A DNA stretch of 64,000 bases from Desulfamplus sp. (GTDB lineage: Bacteria > Desulfobacterota > Desulfobacteria > Desulfobacterales > Desulfobacteraceae), in the NCBI GenBank assembly GCA_015231615.1, contig JADGBE010000003.1:1-64000 (forward strand). The letters run 5' to 3'. The notes under the pieces were generated by a model that was not told where the DNA came from, ran no database searches, and worked only from the letters and a program-made list of their open reading frames with translations. Shown here piece by piece: positions 57,157 through 64,000 of this stretch. The stretch's first letter is position 1; the number at the start of each line of letters is the position of its first letter. The position numbers were made by a program, and so were the translations under genes.

Positions 57157-58295
57157 AAGAACCATTTGAAATATTAGAAGAACACTATCAAAAAGCAATT
57201 AAGATAGCTTGCAATAAAAATTTTGATATAATTCCTGATGAAGTAAAAGAGATTATCAACCCATTAATTCTAAAGATTGAAAGTGATAAATCTTTAGTTC
57301 AGGTTATTGTAACAAGTCTGTTAAAAAAAATAATATCTCCTGAACAAGATATTCGTTTTCACATGGCAAAATTTTCAAACGGCTATTCAGCCAGAGGTCT
57401 TGATACTAAAGTAACTACGCCATTTTTTAAAAAATATTTTCCTAAATATGCAAATAAAGAGACAGCTTTTTTGACTAAAGCAACAAGAGCAGAAGTTATT
57501 TGGACTTTAGATGAAGGAGAAAAACTACCTTTAAGAAGCAGGCAATTAGTAAAACCTTTTTTAGAATTAATTGATAAAATTCAAAATAATACAGTTAATC
57601 TTAAAAACTGCCTAATTTATACCTTAGCAAAATTATATTTTCTTTCACAATCTGATCAAATAATTTTTGATAACACTATTGAACTTGCTGATTTTTCAGA
57701 TGTTATCAACATAAATACTGTAATACAAATGTTGAGTAAACATTTTGATAGCCGCCTTAGCTCAAGACTTCCTGTTATTGCAATTTTTTCAGTTTATAAA
57801 CAACTCTTCAAAACTGTAAAACGGTTTGACAATAAAGTTTTACGCCCTTTAAATGTTCACACTTCTTCTGATAAGCATGGCTACGGTGATGTGGAAATAT
57901 GGAATATAAATGAGACTCCTTTTGAAATGGTTGAAGTAAAACATAAAATTCCTATTGATAGAAATATGATTTTTGATCTTATCAAAAAGTCTGAAAACAC
58001 TACAATTCAAAGATATTATATTCTAACTACCTATGAAAATTGTTTTATGAACTCTGATGAGGAAGAATATATAAACAAGTTTATATTAAAAATAAAGAAA
58101 GAGAGAAACTTAGAAATTATTGCTAACGGTATAATTTACAGTTTAAAATATTATCTACGTTTTATAGAAGATTATCATGAGTTTTTAAAAACATATACTG
58201 ACGAATTGATAGCAGATGCTAAAAAATCAACTGAAGTCAAAGAGTTTCACCTAAAGAATTGGCAGAAAATTTTGAAAAAGCATAGTAACTTATAG
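57153..58295 (+). CDS. Candidate type II restriction endonuclease (PD-(D/E)XK)
   Basis: A 380-residue protein overlapping the methyltransferase by 4 bases. A possible nuclease core is GYGDVEIWN ... FEMVEVKHKIP (D-x(n)-E-V-K). The N-terminal KFSNGYSARGLDTKVTTPF may be related to SacI-type enzymes, but I am not sure. It would cut unmethylated DNA at the partner's site. Very AT-rich, like the methyltransferase. Being fused in order with the methylase is the best evidence for its role. Confidence 0.75.
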   Translation: MKEPFEILEEHYQKAIKIACNKNFDIIPDEVKEIINPLILKIESDKSLVQVIVTSLLKKIISPEQDIRFHMAKFSNGYSARGLDTKVTTPFFKKYFPKYANKETAFLTKATRAEVIWTLDEGEKLPLRSRQLVKPFLELIDKIQNNTVNLKNCLIYTLAKLYFLSQSDQIIFDNTIELADFSDVININTVIQMLSKHFDSRLSSRLPVIAIFSVYKQLFKTVKRFDNKVLRPLNVHTSSDKHGYGDVEIWNINETPFEMVEVKHKIPIDRNMIFDLIKKSENTTIQRYYILTTYENCFMNSDEEEYINKFILKIKKERNLEIIANGIIYSLKYYLRFIEDYHEFLKTYTDELIADAKKSTEVKEFHLKNWQKILKKHSNL

Positions 58296-58332
58296 CTTAA
58301 ACAGAATAACCTACAAAGGAGTTAAGGAAAAA

Positions 58333-58896
58333 ATGAAAATCTTAGCATTAACAGGAAGTCCGCGAAAAGGTGGCAACACAGAGACAGTTGTAAAAGCGAT
58401 TGTTGCTGGAGCAGAAGGCAAAGGTGCAACAGTAAACTATTATGATTTAAGCAAACTAAATATTTCAGGGTGTAAGGCGTGCATGTATTGCAAGACCAAT
58501 GATGGGTGTGCTGTAAAAGATGATATGCTACCGCTTCTTGAAGAGGTTTTAACTGCTGATGCGGTTATTCTCGGTTCACCTGTTTATATGTGGCAGATGA
58601 CAGCACAGACTAAGCTCTTTGTTGATCGCCTGTTTGCACTTTTAAATCCAGACTACACAATGAAATTTAAAGAAGGGTTGCCATTAGTTCTTGTTTATAC
58701 TCAAGGACAGCCAAATATTAACGCATTTTCAGGGTATTTTGATATGACTGAAAAGATGTTTGAGTTTTTGCAATTTAAGGTTGTCAATACTCTTGTGTGC
58801 GGCAACTGTAGAGATAAAAAAGATGCTGAGAAAAATGAAGCTGTAATAGCAAAAGCAAAAGAGATTGGAGAGTATCTAACAACAATTAAGCGTTAA
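58333..58896 (+). CDS. Iron-sulfur flavoprotein (flavodoxin-like NAD(P)H-dependent FMN reductase family)
   Basis: A 187-residue protein. FMN-binding GSPRKGGNTETV near the N-terminus and GSPVYMWQMTAQTKLFVDR in the middle. The cysteine segment ISGCKACMYCKTNDGC binds an Fe-S cluster in this family. These flavoproteins shuttle electrons in anaerobes, possibly for oxygen detoxification. AAAGGAGTTAAGG precedes the ATG. Confidence 0.9.
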   Translation: MKILALTGSPRKGGNTETVVKAIVAGAEGKGATVNYYDLSKLNISGCKACMYCKTNDGCAVKDDMLPLLEEVLTADAVILGSPVYMWQMTAQTKLFVDRLFALLNPDYTMKFKEGLPLVLVYTQGQPNINAFSGYFDMTEKMFEFLQFKVVNTLVCGNCRDKKDAEKNEAVIAKAKEIGEYLTTIKR

Positions 58897-58960
58897 TCTT
58901 GGATAATTCTTAACGTGTAGTGTGTAGTGTATAAAAATCTAAAACTCAATTACTTGACCT

Positions 58961-59017
58961 CCTGCAGAACCCATTTTTTATAGAATAAACTAAAAGGATC
59001 AATTCAAGTTTTGCAGG
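58961..59017 (+). promoter_or_regulatory. Long-loop hairpin upstream of ftsK
   Basis: CCTGCAGAAC pairs with GTTTTGCAGG (one G-U) around a 37-base loop containing AAAAGGATCAATTCA (58992-59006). The same 15 bases lie in the loop of the pal-cpoB stem at 20997-21011. The function is unknown. Confidence 0.45.
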
Positions 59018-59052
59018 AACTCTACTAATAAAAAGCCAGATGGTATTATATT

Positions 59053-61803
59053 GTGAAAAGTAATAATTATAATCTAAGCAACGACATATTAACCATAAAA
59101 ACTAATTTTGGACACTATTCATTTAAGATAGAAGATATCGATCTGCTTGAAAATGCGGAACGTATTGTCAAACTTATGATTAGTGAGATGGATAAAGTTG
59201 ATACTAAACTTCATTCACGCAAGGAGAAATCAGGGCAGTATGCAAGGCTTCTCCTTGCCAATCTTAATATTTGTGAAAAATATATACGGCTTGAAGATAA
59301 ATACATAGCTTTGACCAAAGAGCTTAAAAGTATAAAAAATGAAGTGGTAGAAGCTCCTGTCTTATCTGAGCCTATAATTTTGAACCAATTAGAACCAACA
59401 CAATTACTACCAAAAGAACCTGAACTTACTGCTCAATCTTTAGCGTTAAAACCAAAACCAGAGTTAGCCATCCCGCCTGTTTTACATGACTCTACAGTTG
59501 TAGAAGTTAAGCCAATGTTAGCCACACCACTTGTTTTACATGACTCTACAGTTGTAGAAGTTAAGCCAATAGAATTAACACCAAAATCTGAAGATGTAAT
59601 TTTGCAACCAAAATCTGAAGATGTAATTTTACGATCAGAGTCCGAAGATGTAATTTTGCAATCAAAATCCGAAGGTGTGATTTTACGACCAGAATCTGAA
59701 GATGTAATTTTGCAACCAAAATCTGAAGGTGTTATTCTGCAACCAGAATCGGAAGATGTAATTTTGCAATCAGAATCAGATGAAATGGAAACTGAAGATG
59801 CAGTGCAACATCTCCCTTTAAACTCTGATACTACAAGATATGCATATAAGGCTAATAAGTCTGCTATAGCTAATTGGAAACTAAAGCACTCGTATCTTTC
59901 TTTAAAAAGAAAAGCTATGGAAAGAATTATGCAGGCAAGAATTCAATCACAATCAAGTGATGAAAATTTAGATAGAGTTGAGACTTTACAAGCAATTGAA
60001 TCATCTCAAGTATTCCAGCAACCCGCCTTAGTTGAAAAGATTGAACCAGTAATTAAGCACGAGCCAACATACACAATTAAACAGCCTGAAATTAATGACT
60101 ATCAATATACTAAAATAGTCGAGCAACCTCCTTTAGTTGAAAAGATTGAACCAGTAATTAAACACGAACCAATACACACGGTTAAACAGCCTGAAATTGA
60201 TGACTATCAATATACGAAAATAATCCAATCACCCCCTTTAGTTGAAAAGATTGAACCAGTAATTAAGCACGAACCAACATACACAATTAAACAGCCTGAA
60301 ATTACTGACTATCAATGTATGAATAAACTCAATATTGCTAAACCCAAGATATACCGTAAAGGGGAATTTCAACTTCCTAACCTTTCATTTCTCAAAAATA
60401 TAAGCAGAAAAACAGAAGTAGATCACCACAGTATAAGAAGAGATGCGGAGCTTCTTGAGAAAAAACTTGGCTATTTCGGCATAAAAGGCGAGGTTATGGG
60501 GGTTTCACCAGGACCTGTTATCACCACATTTGAATACAGACCTGAACCCGGCATCAAAATTAGCAAAATCGTAAACCTTGCTGATGATCTTGCCCTTGCT
60601 CTAAGTGCTTTTAGTATCAGAATTGTTGCCCCGATCCCGGGAAAAGATGTTATGGGCATTGAGATTCCAAATATCAAAAAGAGTTTGGTGCCATTTATTG
60701 ATATTGTTAGTTCAGAAGATTTTATGAATAGCAAATCAAAACTGCCCATTTGTCTTGGAAAAGATATTATTGGTAATCCTGTAGTTGTTGAGCTTGATAA
60801 GATGCCACATCTGCTCATTGCTGGGGCAACTGGGACTGGAAAGAGTGTTGGGTTAAATGCCATGATTACAAGTATTTTGTACAAATCAACACCTGAAGAG
60901 GTAAGATTTCTCATGGTTGATCCAAAAAGGATAGAGCTTTCATTTTACAATGATATTCCTCATCTTCTAACGCCAGTCATAACTGACATGAAAAAAGCTA
61001 CAATTGCACTTCAGTGGTTAGTAAGAGAGATGGATCGCAGATACACCTTGCTTGCCAAATCTCAGGTTAGGCACATTGAGCAATATAACCAAAAAATAAA
61101 AAAGAATTTAATTGGTTCGGGTGATAATCCGTTAGATACTGAAGAGCCTGAACAGCTTCCATATATTGTAGTAATAATTGATGAGCTTGCAGACCTTATG
61201 ATGACTGCATCACGAGATATTGAATTTTCTTTGACTCGGCTTGCCCAGATGGCAAGAGCTGCTGGCATTCATCTAATCCTTGCTACACAAAGACCATCAG
61301 TAGATGTTTTGACAGGAATCATCAAAGCAAATTTCCCAACAAGAATTTCATTTCAGGTCTCTTCAAAGACAGACTCCAGAACAATTATTGATGCCAACGG
61401 TGCTGAGACCCTTCTTGGCAATGGAGATATGTTATTTGTGCCTCCTGGTACAGCAAGACTCACACGAGTTCACGGCACATATTTATCAGAAGAAGAACTT
61501 ATGGAGATAACCACGTTTTTAAAATCTCAAGGTAAACCAGAGTATGTTCTTGATGTTATCACAGAGACAGACGAAGAGCCAACGCAAGAGACTATGGATG
61601 ATGATTATGACGATAAGTATAACGAAGCTCTTGAGTTTGTAGTAGCTACAAAACAGGCATCTATTTCGGGGATTCAGAGGGCACTTAGGGTAGGATACAA
61701 TAGAGCTGCAAGAATCATTGACATTATGGAAAAAAGAGGAATTGTTGGACCTTCAGATGGAGTAAAACCCAGAAGGGTTATTGTAGAAAATATTGAGTAT
61801 TAA
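59053..61803 (+). CDS. ftsK: Soluble FtsK/SpoIIIE DNA translocase with possible ZapA-like N-terminus
   Basis: A 916-residue GTG-start protein. About the first 95 residues (LTIKTNFGHYSFKIEDIDLLEN, then a helix with ARLLLANLNICEKYIRLEDKY) resemble a ZapA domain; this is inference. A Pro/Glu/Ser-rich linker of about 330 residues follows, with repeats of 27, 54 and 105 bp. Next come the FtsK alpha/beta motor (AGATGTGKSVGLN, VVIIDELADLMM, ATQRPSVDVLTG) and the gamma winged helix (ASISGIQRALRVGYNRAARI). No membrane helix is present, unlike E. coli FtsK but like Bacillus SftA. It pumps DNA toward dif, probably at the septum. Confidence 0.88.
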   Translation: MKSNNYNLSNDILTIKTNFGHYSFKIEDIDLLENAERIVKLMISEMDKVDTKLHSRKEKSGQYARLLLANLNICEKYIRLEDKYIALTKELKSIKNEVVEAPVLSEPIILNQLEPTQLLPKEPELTAQSLALKPKPELAIPPVLHDSTVVEVKPMLATPLVLHDSTVVEVKPIELTPKSEDVILQPKSEDVILRSESEDVILQSKSEGVILRPESEDVILQPKSEGVILQPESEDVILQSESDEMETEDAVQHLPLNSDTTRYAYKANKSAIANWKLKHSYLSLKRKAMERIMQARIQSQSSDENLDRVETLQAIESSQVFQQPALVEKIEPVIKHEPTYTIKQPEINDYQYTKIVEQPPLVEKIEPVIKHEPIHTVKQPEIDDYQYTKIIQSPPLVEKIEPVIKHEPTYTIKQPEITDYQCMNKLNIAKPKIYRKGEFQLPNLSFLKNISRKTEVDHHSIRRDAELLEKKLGYFGIKGEVMGVSPGPVITTFEYRPEPGIKISKIVNLADDLALALSAFSIRIVAPIPGKDVMGIEIPNIKKSLVPFIDIVSSEDFMNSKSKLPICLGKDIIGNPVVVELDKMPHLLIAGATGTGKSVGLNAMITSILYKSTPEEVRFLMVDPKRIELSFYNDIPHLLTPVITDMKKATIALQWLVREMDRRYTLLAKSQVRHIEQYNQKIKKNLIGSGDNPLDTEEPEQLPYIVVIIDELADLMMTASRDIEFSLTRLAQMARAAGIHLILATQRPSVDVLTGIIKANFPTRISFQVSSKTDSRTIIDANGAETLLGNGDMLFVPPGTARLTRVHGTYLSEEELMEITTFLKSQGKPEYVLDVITETDEEPTQETMDDDYDDKYNEALEFVVATKQASISGIQRALRVGYNRAARIIDIMEKRGIVGPSDGVKPRRVIVENIEY
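59467..59574 (+). repeat. 54-bp direct repeat, two copies, in ftsK
   Basis: The unit encodes the pattern (I/L)A.P.VLHDSTVVEVKPM. Two nearly identical copies are adjacent and in frame. Confidence 0.8.
59581..59769 (+). repeat. 27-bp tandem repeat, about seven copies, in ftsK
   Basis: The unit encodes PKSEDVILQ with small changes. Seven copies follow each other between the N-terminal domain and the motor. The unit is a multiple of three. Confidence 0.9.
60031..60330 (+). repeat. 105-bp tandem repeat, three copies, in ftsK
   Basis: GTTGAAAAGATTGAACCAGT starts at 60031, 60136 and 60241, exactly 105 bases apart. The unit encodes a 35-residue Pro/Glu/Lys segment (EKIEPVIKHEPTYTIKQPEI...). The third copy fades near 60330. 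Confidence 0.93.
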
Positions 61804-61807
61804 CAAA

Positions 61808-61846
61808 AAATGGTTGGATTTTCGTTGTCCCTAAATCCAACCATTT
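61808..61846. terminator. Terminator between ftsK and the coiled-coil gene
   Basis: AAATGGTTGGATTT and AAATCCAACCATTT form a perfect 14-bp stem around TCGTTGTCCCT. TTTTTTG follows on the minus strand and TTTG on the plus strand, so it probably serves both convergent genes. Confidence 0.9.
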
Positions 61847-61866
61847 GTAAGCGGAAACAGATAGTA

Positions 61867-63480
61867 TTATTTTTTTTCAGTCTCTTTAATAGCGTCTTCT
61901 TCTTTGATATTTTTCCCTTTTTCAACCTCATCAATCACATCATCTTTAACAACTTCATCTTTTGGGGAATCTAAATTGTTAAGCAGCTCAGAGTGATCTA
62001 ACAGATCAGATTTTTGCTCTTCTATTGGTATTTCCTCTTCACTATCAAGTGTTCTGGAAGGAATTGCGATAGTTGCGTCTTTTATGATTCCTTGAGCAGC
62101 ATTAACATTTTGAATATATTGAGAAATTATATCTTTATCAGCAGGTTTTGATATAAATTCAGATGCTTTGTTAATATAAAGGTTAATCATATTAAAGTTA
62201 AATGGAGAACCTTCCTTTATAAAGGCGTCTGCCTTATCAAGATAGTAATTAAAAGGTATTGGAAATATCTCCTCTTGATTGTATGAAGATTTAATAGCAT
62301 CAGAAATATCAAGCCCTTCGAGAAAGGCAAGTTTGCTTCTGCTCGTTGGGGTAAAATCTCCCTGCCAGATTTCCAAACCTTGTCTTGTGTCGCATAGATA
62401 ATATTTTTTATTATTATCAAAACTTGATTTGACAATAATGGCTGCAAAGATAATAAAGCATATTATGGCGGCTTTTATTGGAGATGGAATTTTATTATTA
62501 TAGTCATCGCAACAGCAATTATTGCTTATATTTTGCCTATTTTTTAAATCTTTGAGTTCGGCTTTTACAGATTCAGCAGCCTCTTTTGCGGCGATTGCTC
62601 TTATTTTATTATGAATCTCTTTAGTTCGCTGTTCAGCTAATCGTTTCTCTTCTGCAATGCGTTTTTCCTCAGCAACTCTTGCCTCTTCAGCTAACCTTTT
62701 TTCCTCTGCAATACGCTTTTCTTCAGCAATTCTTGCCTCTTCTTCTAACCTTTTTTCTTCTGCAATACGTTTTTCTTCTGCAATTCTTGCCTCTTCGGCT
62801 AACCTTTTTTCTTCTGCAATACGTTTCTCTTCAGCAATGCGTTTTTCCTCAGCGATTCTTGCCTCTTCGGCTAAACGTTTCTCTTCTGCAATTCTTGCCT
62901 CTTCAGCTAACCTTTTTTCTTCTGCAATACGTTTTTCTTCAGCAATTTTTGCCTCTTCAGCTAATTTTTTTTCTTCTGCAATACGCTTTTCCTCTGCAAT
63001 TCTTGCCTCTTCGGCTAATCGTTTTTCCTCAGCAATTCTTGCCTCTTCAGCTAACCGTTTCTCTTCAGCAATACGCTTTTCCTCAGCGATTATTCTTGCC
63101 TCTTCGGCTAATCGTTTTTCTTCAGCAATTCTTGCCTCTTCGGCTAACCTCTTCTCTTCTGCAATGCGGTTTTCTTCAGCAATTCTTGCCTCTTCAGCTA
63201 ACCGTTTCTCTTCTGCAATACGCTTTTCCTCAGCGATTATTCTTGCCTCTTCGGCTAAACGTTTCTCTTCTGCAATGCGTTTTTCCTCAGCGATTTTTGC
63301 TGCATCATCTTCATGAACTAAAGAAGGGGCGGGTTCTGCTACAAAAAGTATTTCTGACGTTTTTTCAATATGTTGTCCACCTTTAGATTTAGATTGTGGT
63401 GTTTTGTTTGTATTTGTTTTTTGGTCATCTTGCCCAGTTGTATTTTTTTTCTTGGTATTCTTTCTCTTTGTTGTTGCCAT
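61867..63480 (-). CDS. TolA-like coiled-coil membrane protein
   Basis: A 537-residue protein. A Lys/Thr/Asn-rich start (ATTKRKNTKKKN) is followed by about 220 residues of IAEEKRLAEEAR repeats, a very stable charged coiled coil. Then comes a single helix (AAIICFIIFAAIIV, about residue 335), a periplasmic or cytosolic domain (YYLCDTRQGLEIWQGDF, YYLDKADAFIKEGSP) and an acidic tail. The AEEKR pattern also occurs in TolA, but the membrane helix lies after the repeats here. Function unknown. The repeats give false ORFs on the plus strand. Confidence 0.75.
   Translation of the reverse strand: MATTKRKNTKKKNTTGQDDQKTNTNKTPQSKSKGGQHIEKTSEILFVAEPAPSLVHEDDAAKIAEEKRIAEEKRLAEEARIIAEEKRIAEEKRLAEEARIAEENRIAEEKRLAEEARIAEEKRLAEEARIIAEEKRIAEEKRLAEEARIAEEKRLAEEARIAEEKRIAEEKKLAEEAKIAEEKRIAEEKRLAEEARIAEEKRLAEEARIAEEKRIAEEKRIAEEKRLAEEARIAEEKRIAEEKRLEEEARIAEEKRIAEEKRLAEEARVAEEKRIAEEKRLAEQRTKEIHNKIRAIAAKEAAESVKAELKDLKNRQNISNNCCCDDYNNKIPSPIKAAIICFIIFAAIIVKSSFDNNKKYYLCDTRQGLEIWQGDFTPTSRSKLAFLEGLDISDAIKSSYNQEEIFPIPFNYYLDKADAFIKEGSPFNFNMINLYINKASEFISKPADKDIISQYIQNVNAAQGIIKDATIAIPSRTLDSEEEIPIEEQKSDLLDHSELLNNLDSPKDEVVKDDVIDEVEKGKNIKEEDAIKETEKK
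62640..63300 (-). repeat. Coiled-coil encoding DNA repeat (AEEKR(I/L) type)
   Basis: About 660 bases of imperfect 18/21-bp and 39-bp units code for (R)IAEEKRLAEEA. The units differ by synonymous changes, so the array is under protein-level selection or old. Confidence 0.9.
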
Positions 63481-63621
63481 ATTTCCTCTTTATATGTAGA
63501 GTTTGATAGTTTATTTTACATAAATCATTATTCATATATTTAAAATTCGCAAAACATATATACAATAATTGTTTTCTTGTAAAACACTTTGTTAATTCAG
63601 CTTTTAAGGGAATTTCTAATT

Positions 63622-64000
63622 GTGCAAAGATTAAGCGAAATAATCAGAAAACGTAAGGAATTTGCCATTGCATTTTCAGGTGGAGTGGACAGCACATTTC
63701 TTGCTGCATTAGCCAAAAATGTGTGTAACGATGAGGTAGTTGCTATAACTGCAGATTCAAATTTTTATCCACGAGAAGAGCTAAAGAGTGCTATTAAAAT
63801 TGCGGAGCTTATTGGTATTAAACATTTTATAGTTAAAGTAGATTTGATGGCGGACTCAAACATTATTATCAACTCTAAAGATAGATGCTATTTTTGCAAA
63901 AAAAGGGTTTTTAATGCTATAAAACACAAAGCAATGGAGCTTGGATTTGAAACACTTGCCCATGGTGCCAATATAGATGATTTTCAAGATTATCGACCGG
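63622..64000 (+). CDS. larE: LarE-like ATP-dependent sulfur transferase, 5' part
   Basis: The gene starts with GTG at 63622 (AAGGGA about 11 bases before) and runs off the window. The 126 visible residues include the PP-loop FSGGVDSTFLAAL, the acid TADSNFYPREEL and the conserved RCYFCKKRVF. This is the LarE family, which donates sulfur to the nickel-pincer cofactor of lactate racemase and related enzymes. The C-terminal cysteines that define the type are not visible. Confidence 0.85.
   Translation, partial: MQRLSEIIRKRKEFAIAFSGGVDSTFLAALAKNVCNDEVVAITADSNFYPREELKSAIKIAELIGIKHFIVKVDLMADSNIIINSKDRCYFCKKRVFNAIKHKAMELGFETLAHGANIDDFQDYRP

Noticed and set aside
62657-63386. Plus-strand ORFs of 219 and 235 residues
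   Set aside because: They are antisense shadows of the AEEKR coiled-coil repeat; low-complexity Ser/Leu/Phe products with no start signals.

Overview
This 64 kb window looks like chromosome from a low-GC member of the Desulfobacterota (Deltaproteobacteria), probably near the Desulfobacteraceae. The reasons are the gene content and order: ruvC-ruvA-ruvB beside cpoB-pal-tolBARQ, groSL, an FmdB zinc ribbon, hflKC, DUF3786, a non-pyrrolysine MttB homologue, an FMN-binding glutamate-synthase-like protein, PPDK and several sigma-54 regulators. The bases are AT-rich. Starts are usually ATG, with some GTG and TTG behind good Shine-Dalgarno sites. No plasmid or phage backbone, rRNA operon or CRISPR array is visible. 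The taxonomic placement is inference.

Layout. 1-1.6 kb: 3' part of a secreted repeat protein. 2-9 kb: glutamate-synthase-like oxidoreductase, rpiR-kamA, ppdK. 9-15.6 kb: ABC-F ATPase, a small membrane protein, a PilB/GspE ATPase carrying a cyclic-nucleotide-binding-like tail, glnS. 15.6-26 kb, all minus: rplM-rpsI, an L,D-transpeptidase, ruvCAB, and a complete tolQ-tolR-tolA-tolB-pal-cpoB cluster. 26-30 kb: groSL, FmdB zinc ribbon, a HExxH protein. 30.0 kb: an unlisted 30-codon gene for a bS22/mS38-like ribosomal protein. 30-36.5 kb: hflKC and mfd. 36.6 kb: tRNA-Thr(CGU). 36.8-43 kb: DUF3786, nadE, a six-copy 20-bp tandem repeat, an MttB-family gene, a phosphodiesterase, a DUF3352-like protein. 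43-50 kb, minus: motAB, a lipoprotein, a STAS protein, a PAS/sigma-54 regulator, a TauE/SafE permease, a helicase. 50-56 kb: a von Willebrand A repeat protein followed by a GlrK-QseG-GlrR envelope-signalling set. 56-58.3 kb: a two-gene restriction-modification system. 58.3-64 kb: an iron-sulfur flavoprotein, a soluble FtsK with a possible ZapA-like N-terminus, a long coiled-coil membrane protein, and the start of larE.

How the genes work together. Envelope upkeep dominates: Tol-Pal for outer-membrane constriction, an L,D-transpeptidase, HflKC, GlrK-QseG-GlrR and MotAB. A second theme is DNA processing: RuvABC, Mfd, the FtsK translocase, an SF2 helicase and the restriction-modification pair.

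The most unusual features are: (1) the soluble FtsK with a possible ZapA-like head and large in-frame repeats; (2) the bS22-like mini-gene with a TTG start; (3) a stem between pal and cpoB that looks like a terminator and also masks the cpoB Shine-Dalgarno, and whose loop shares an exact 15-mer with a second long hairpin upstream of ftsK; (4) a GlrR whose GAFTGA loop reads GSFTSA; (5) Asn/Ser-rich inserts and minisatellites inside many conserved proteins (Mfd, HflC, TolQ, KamA, MttB, ABC-F, GlrK, GlrR).
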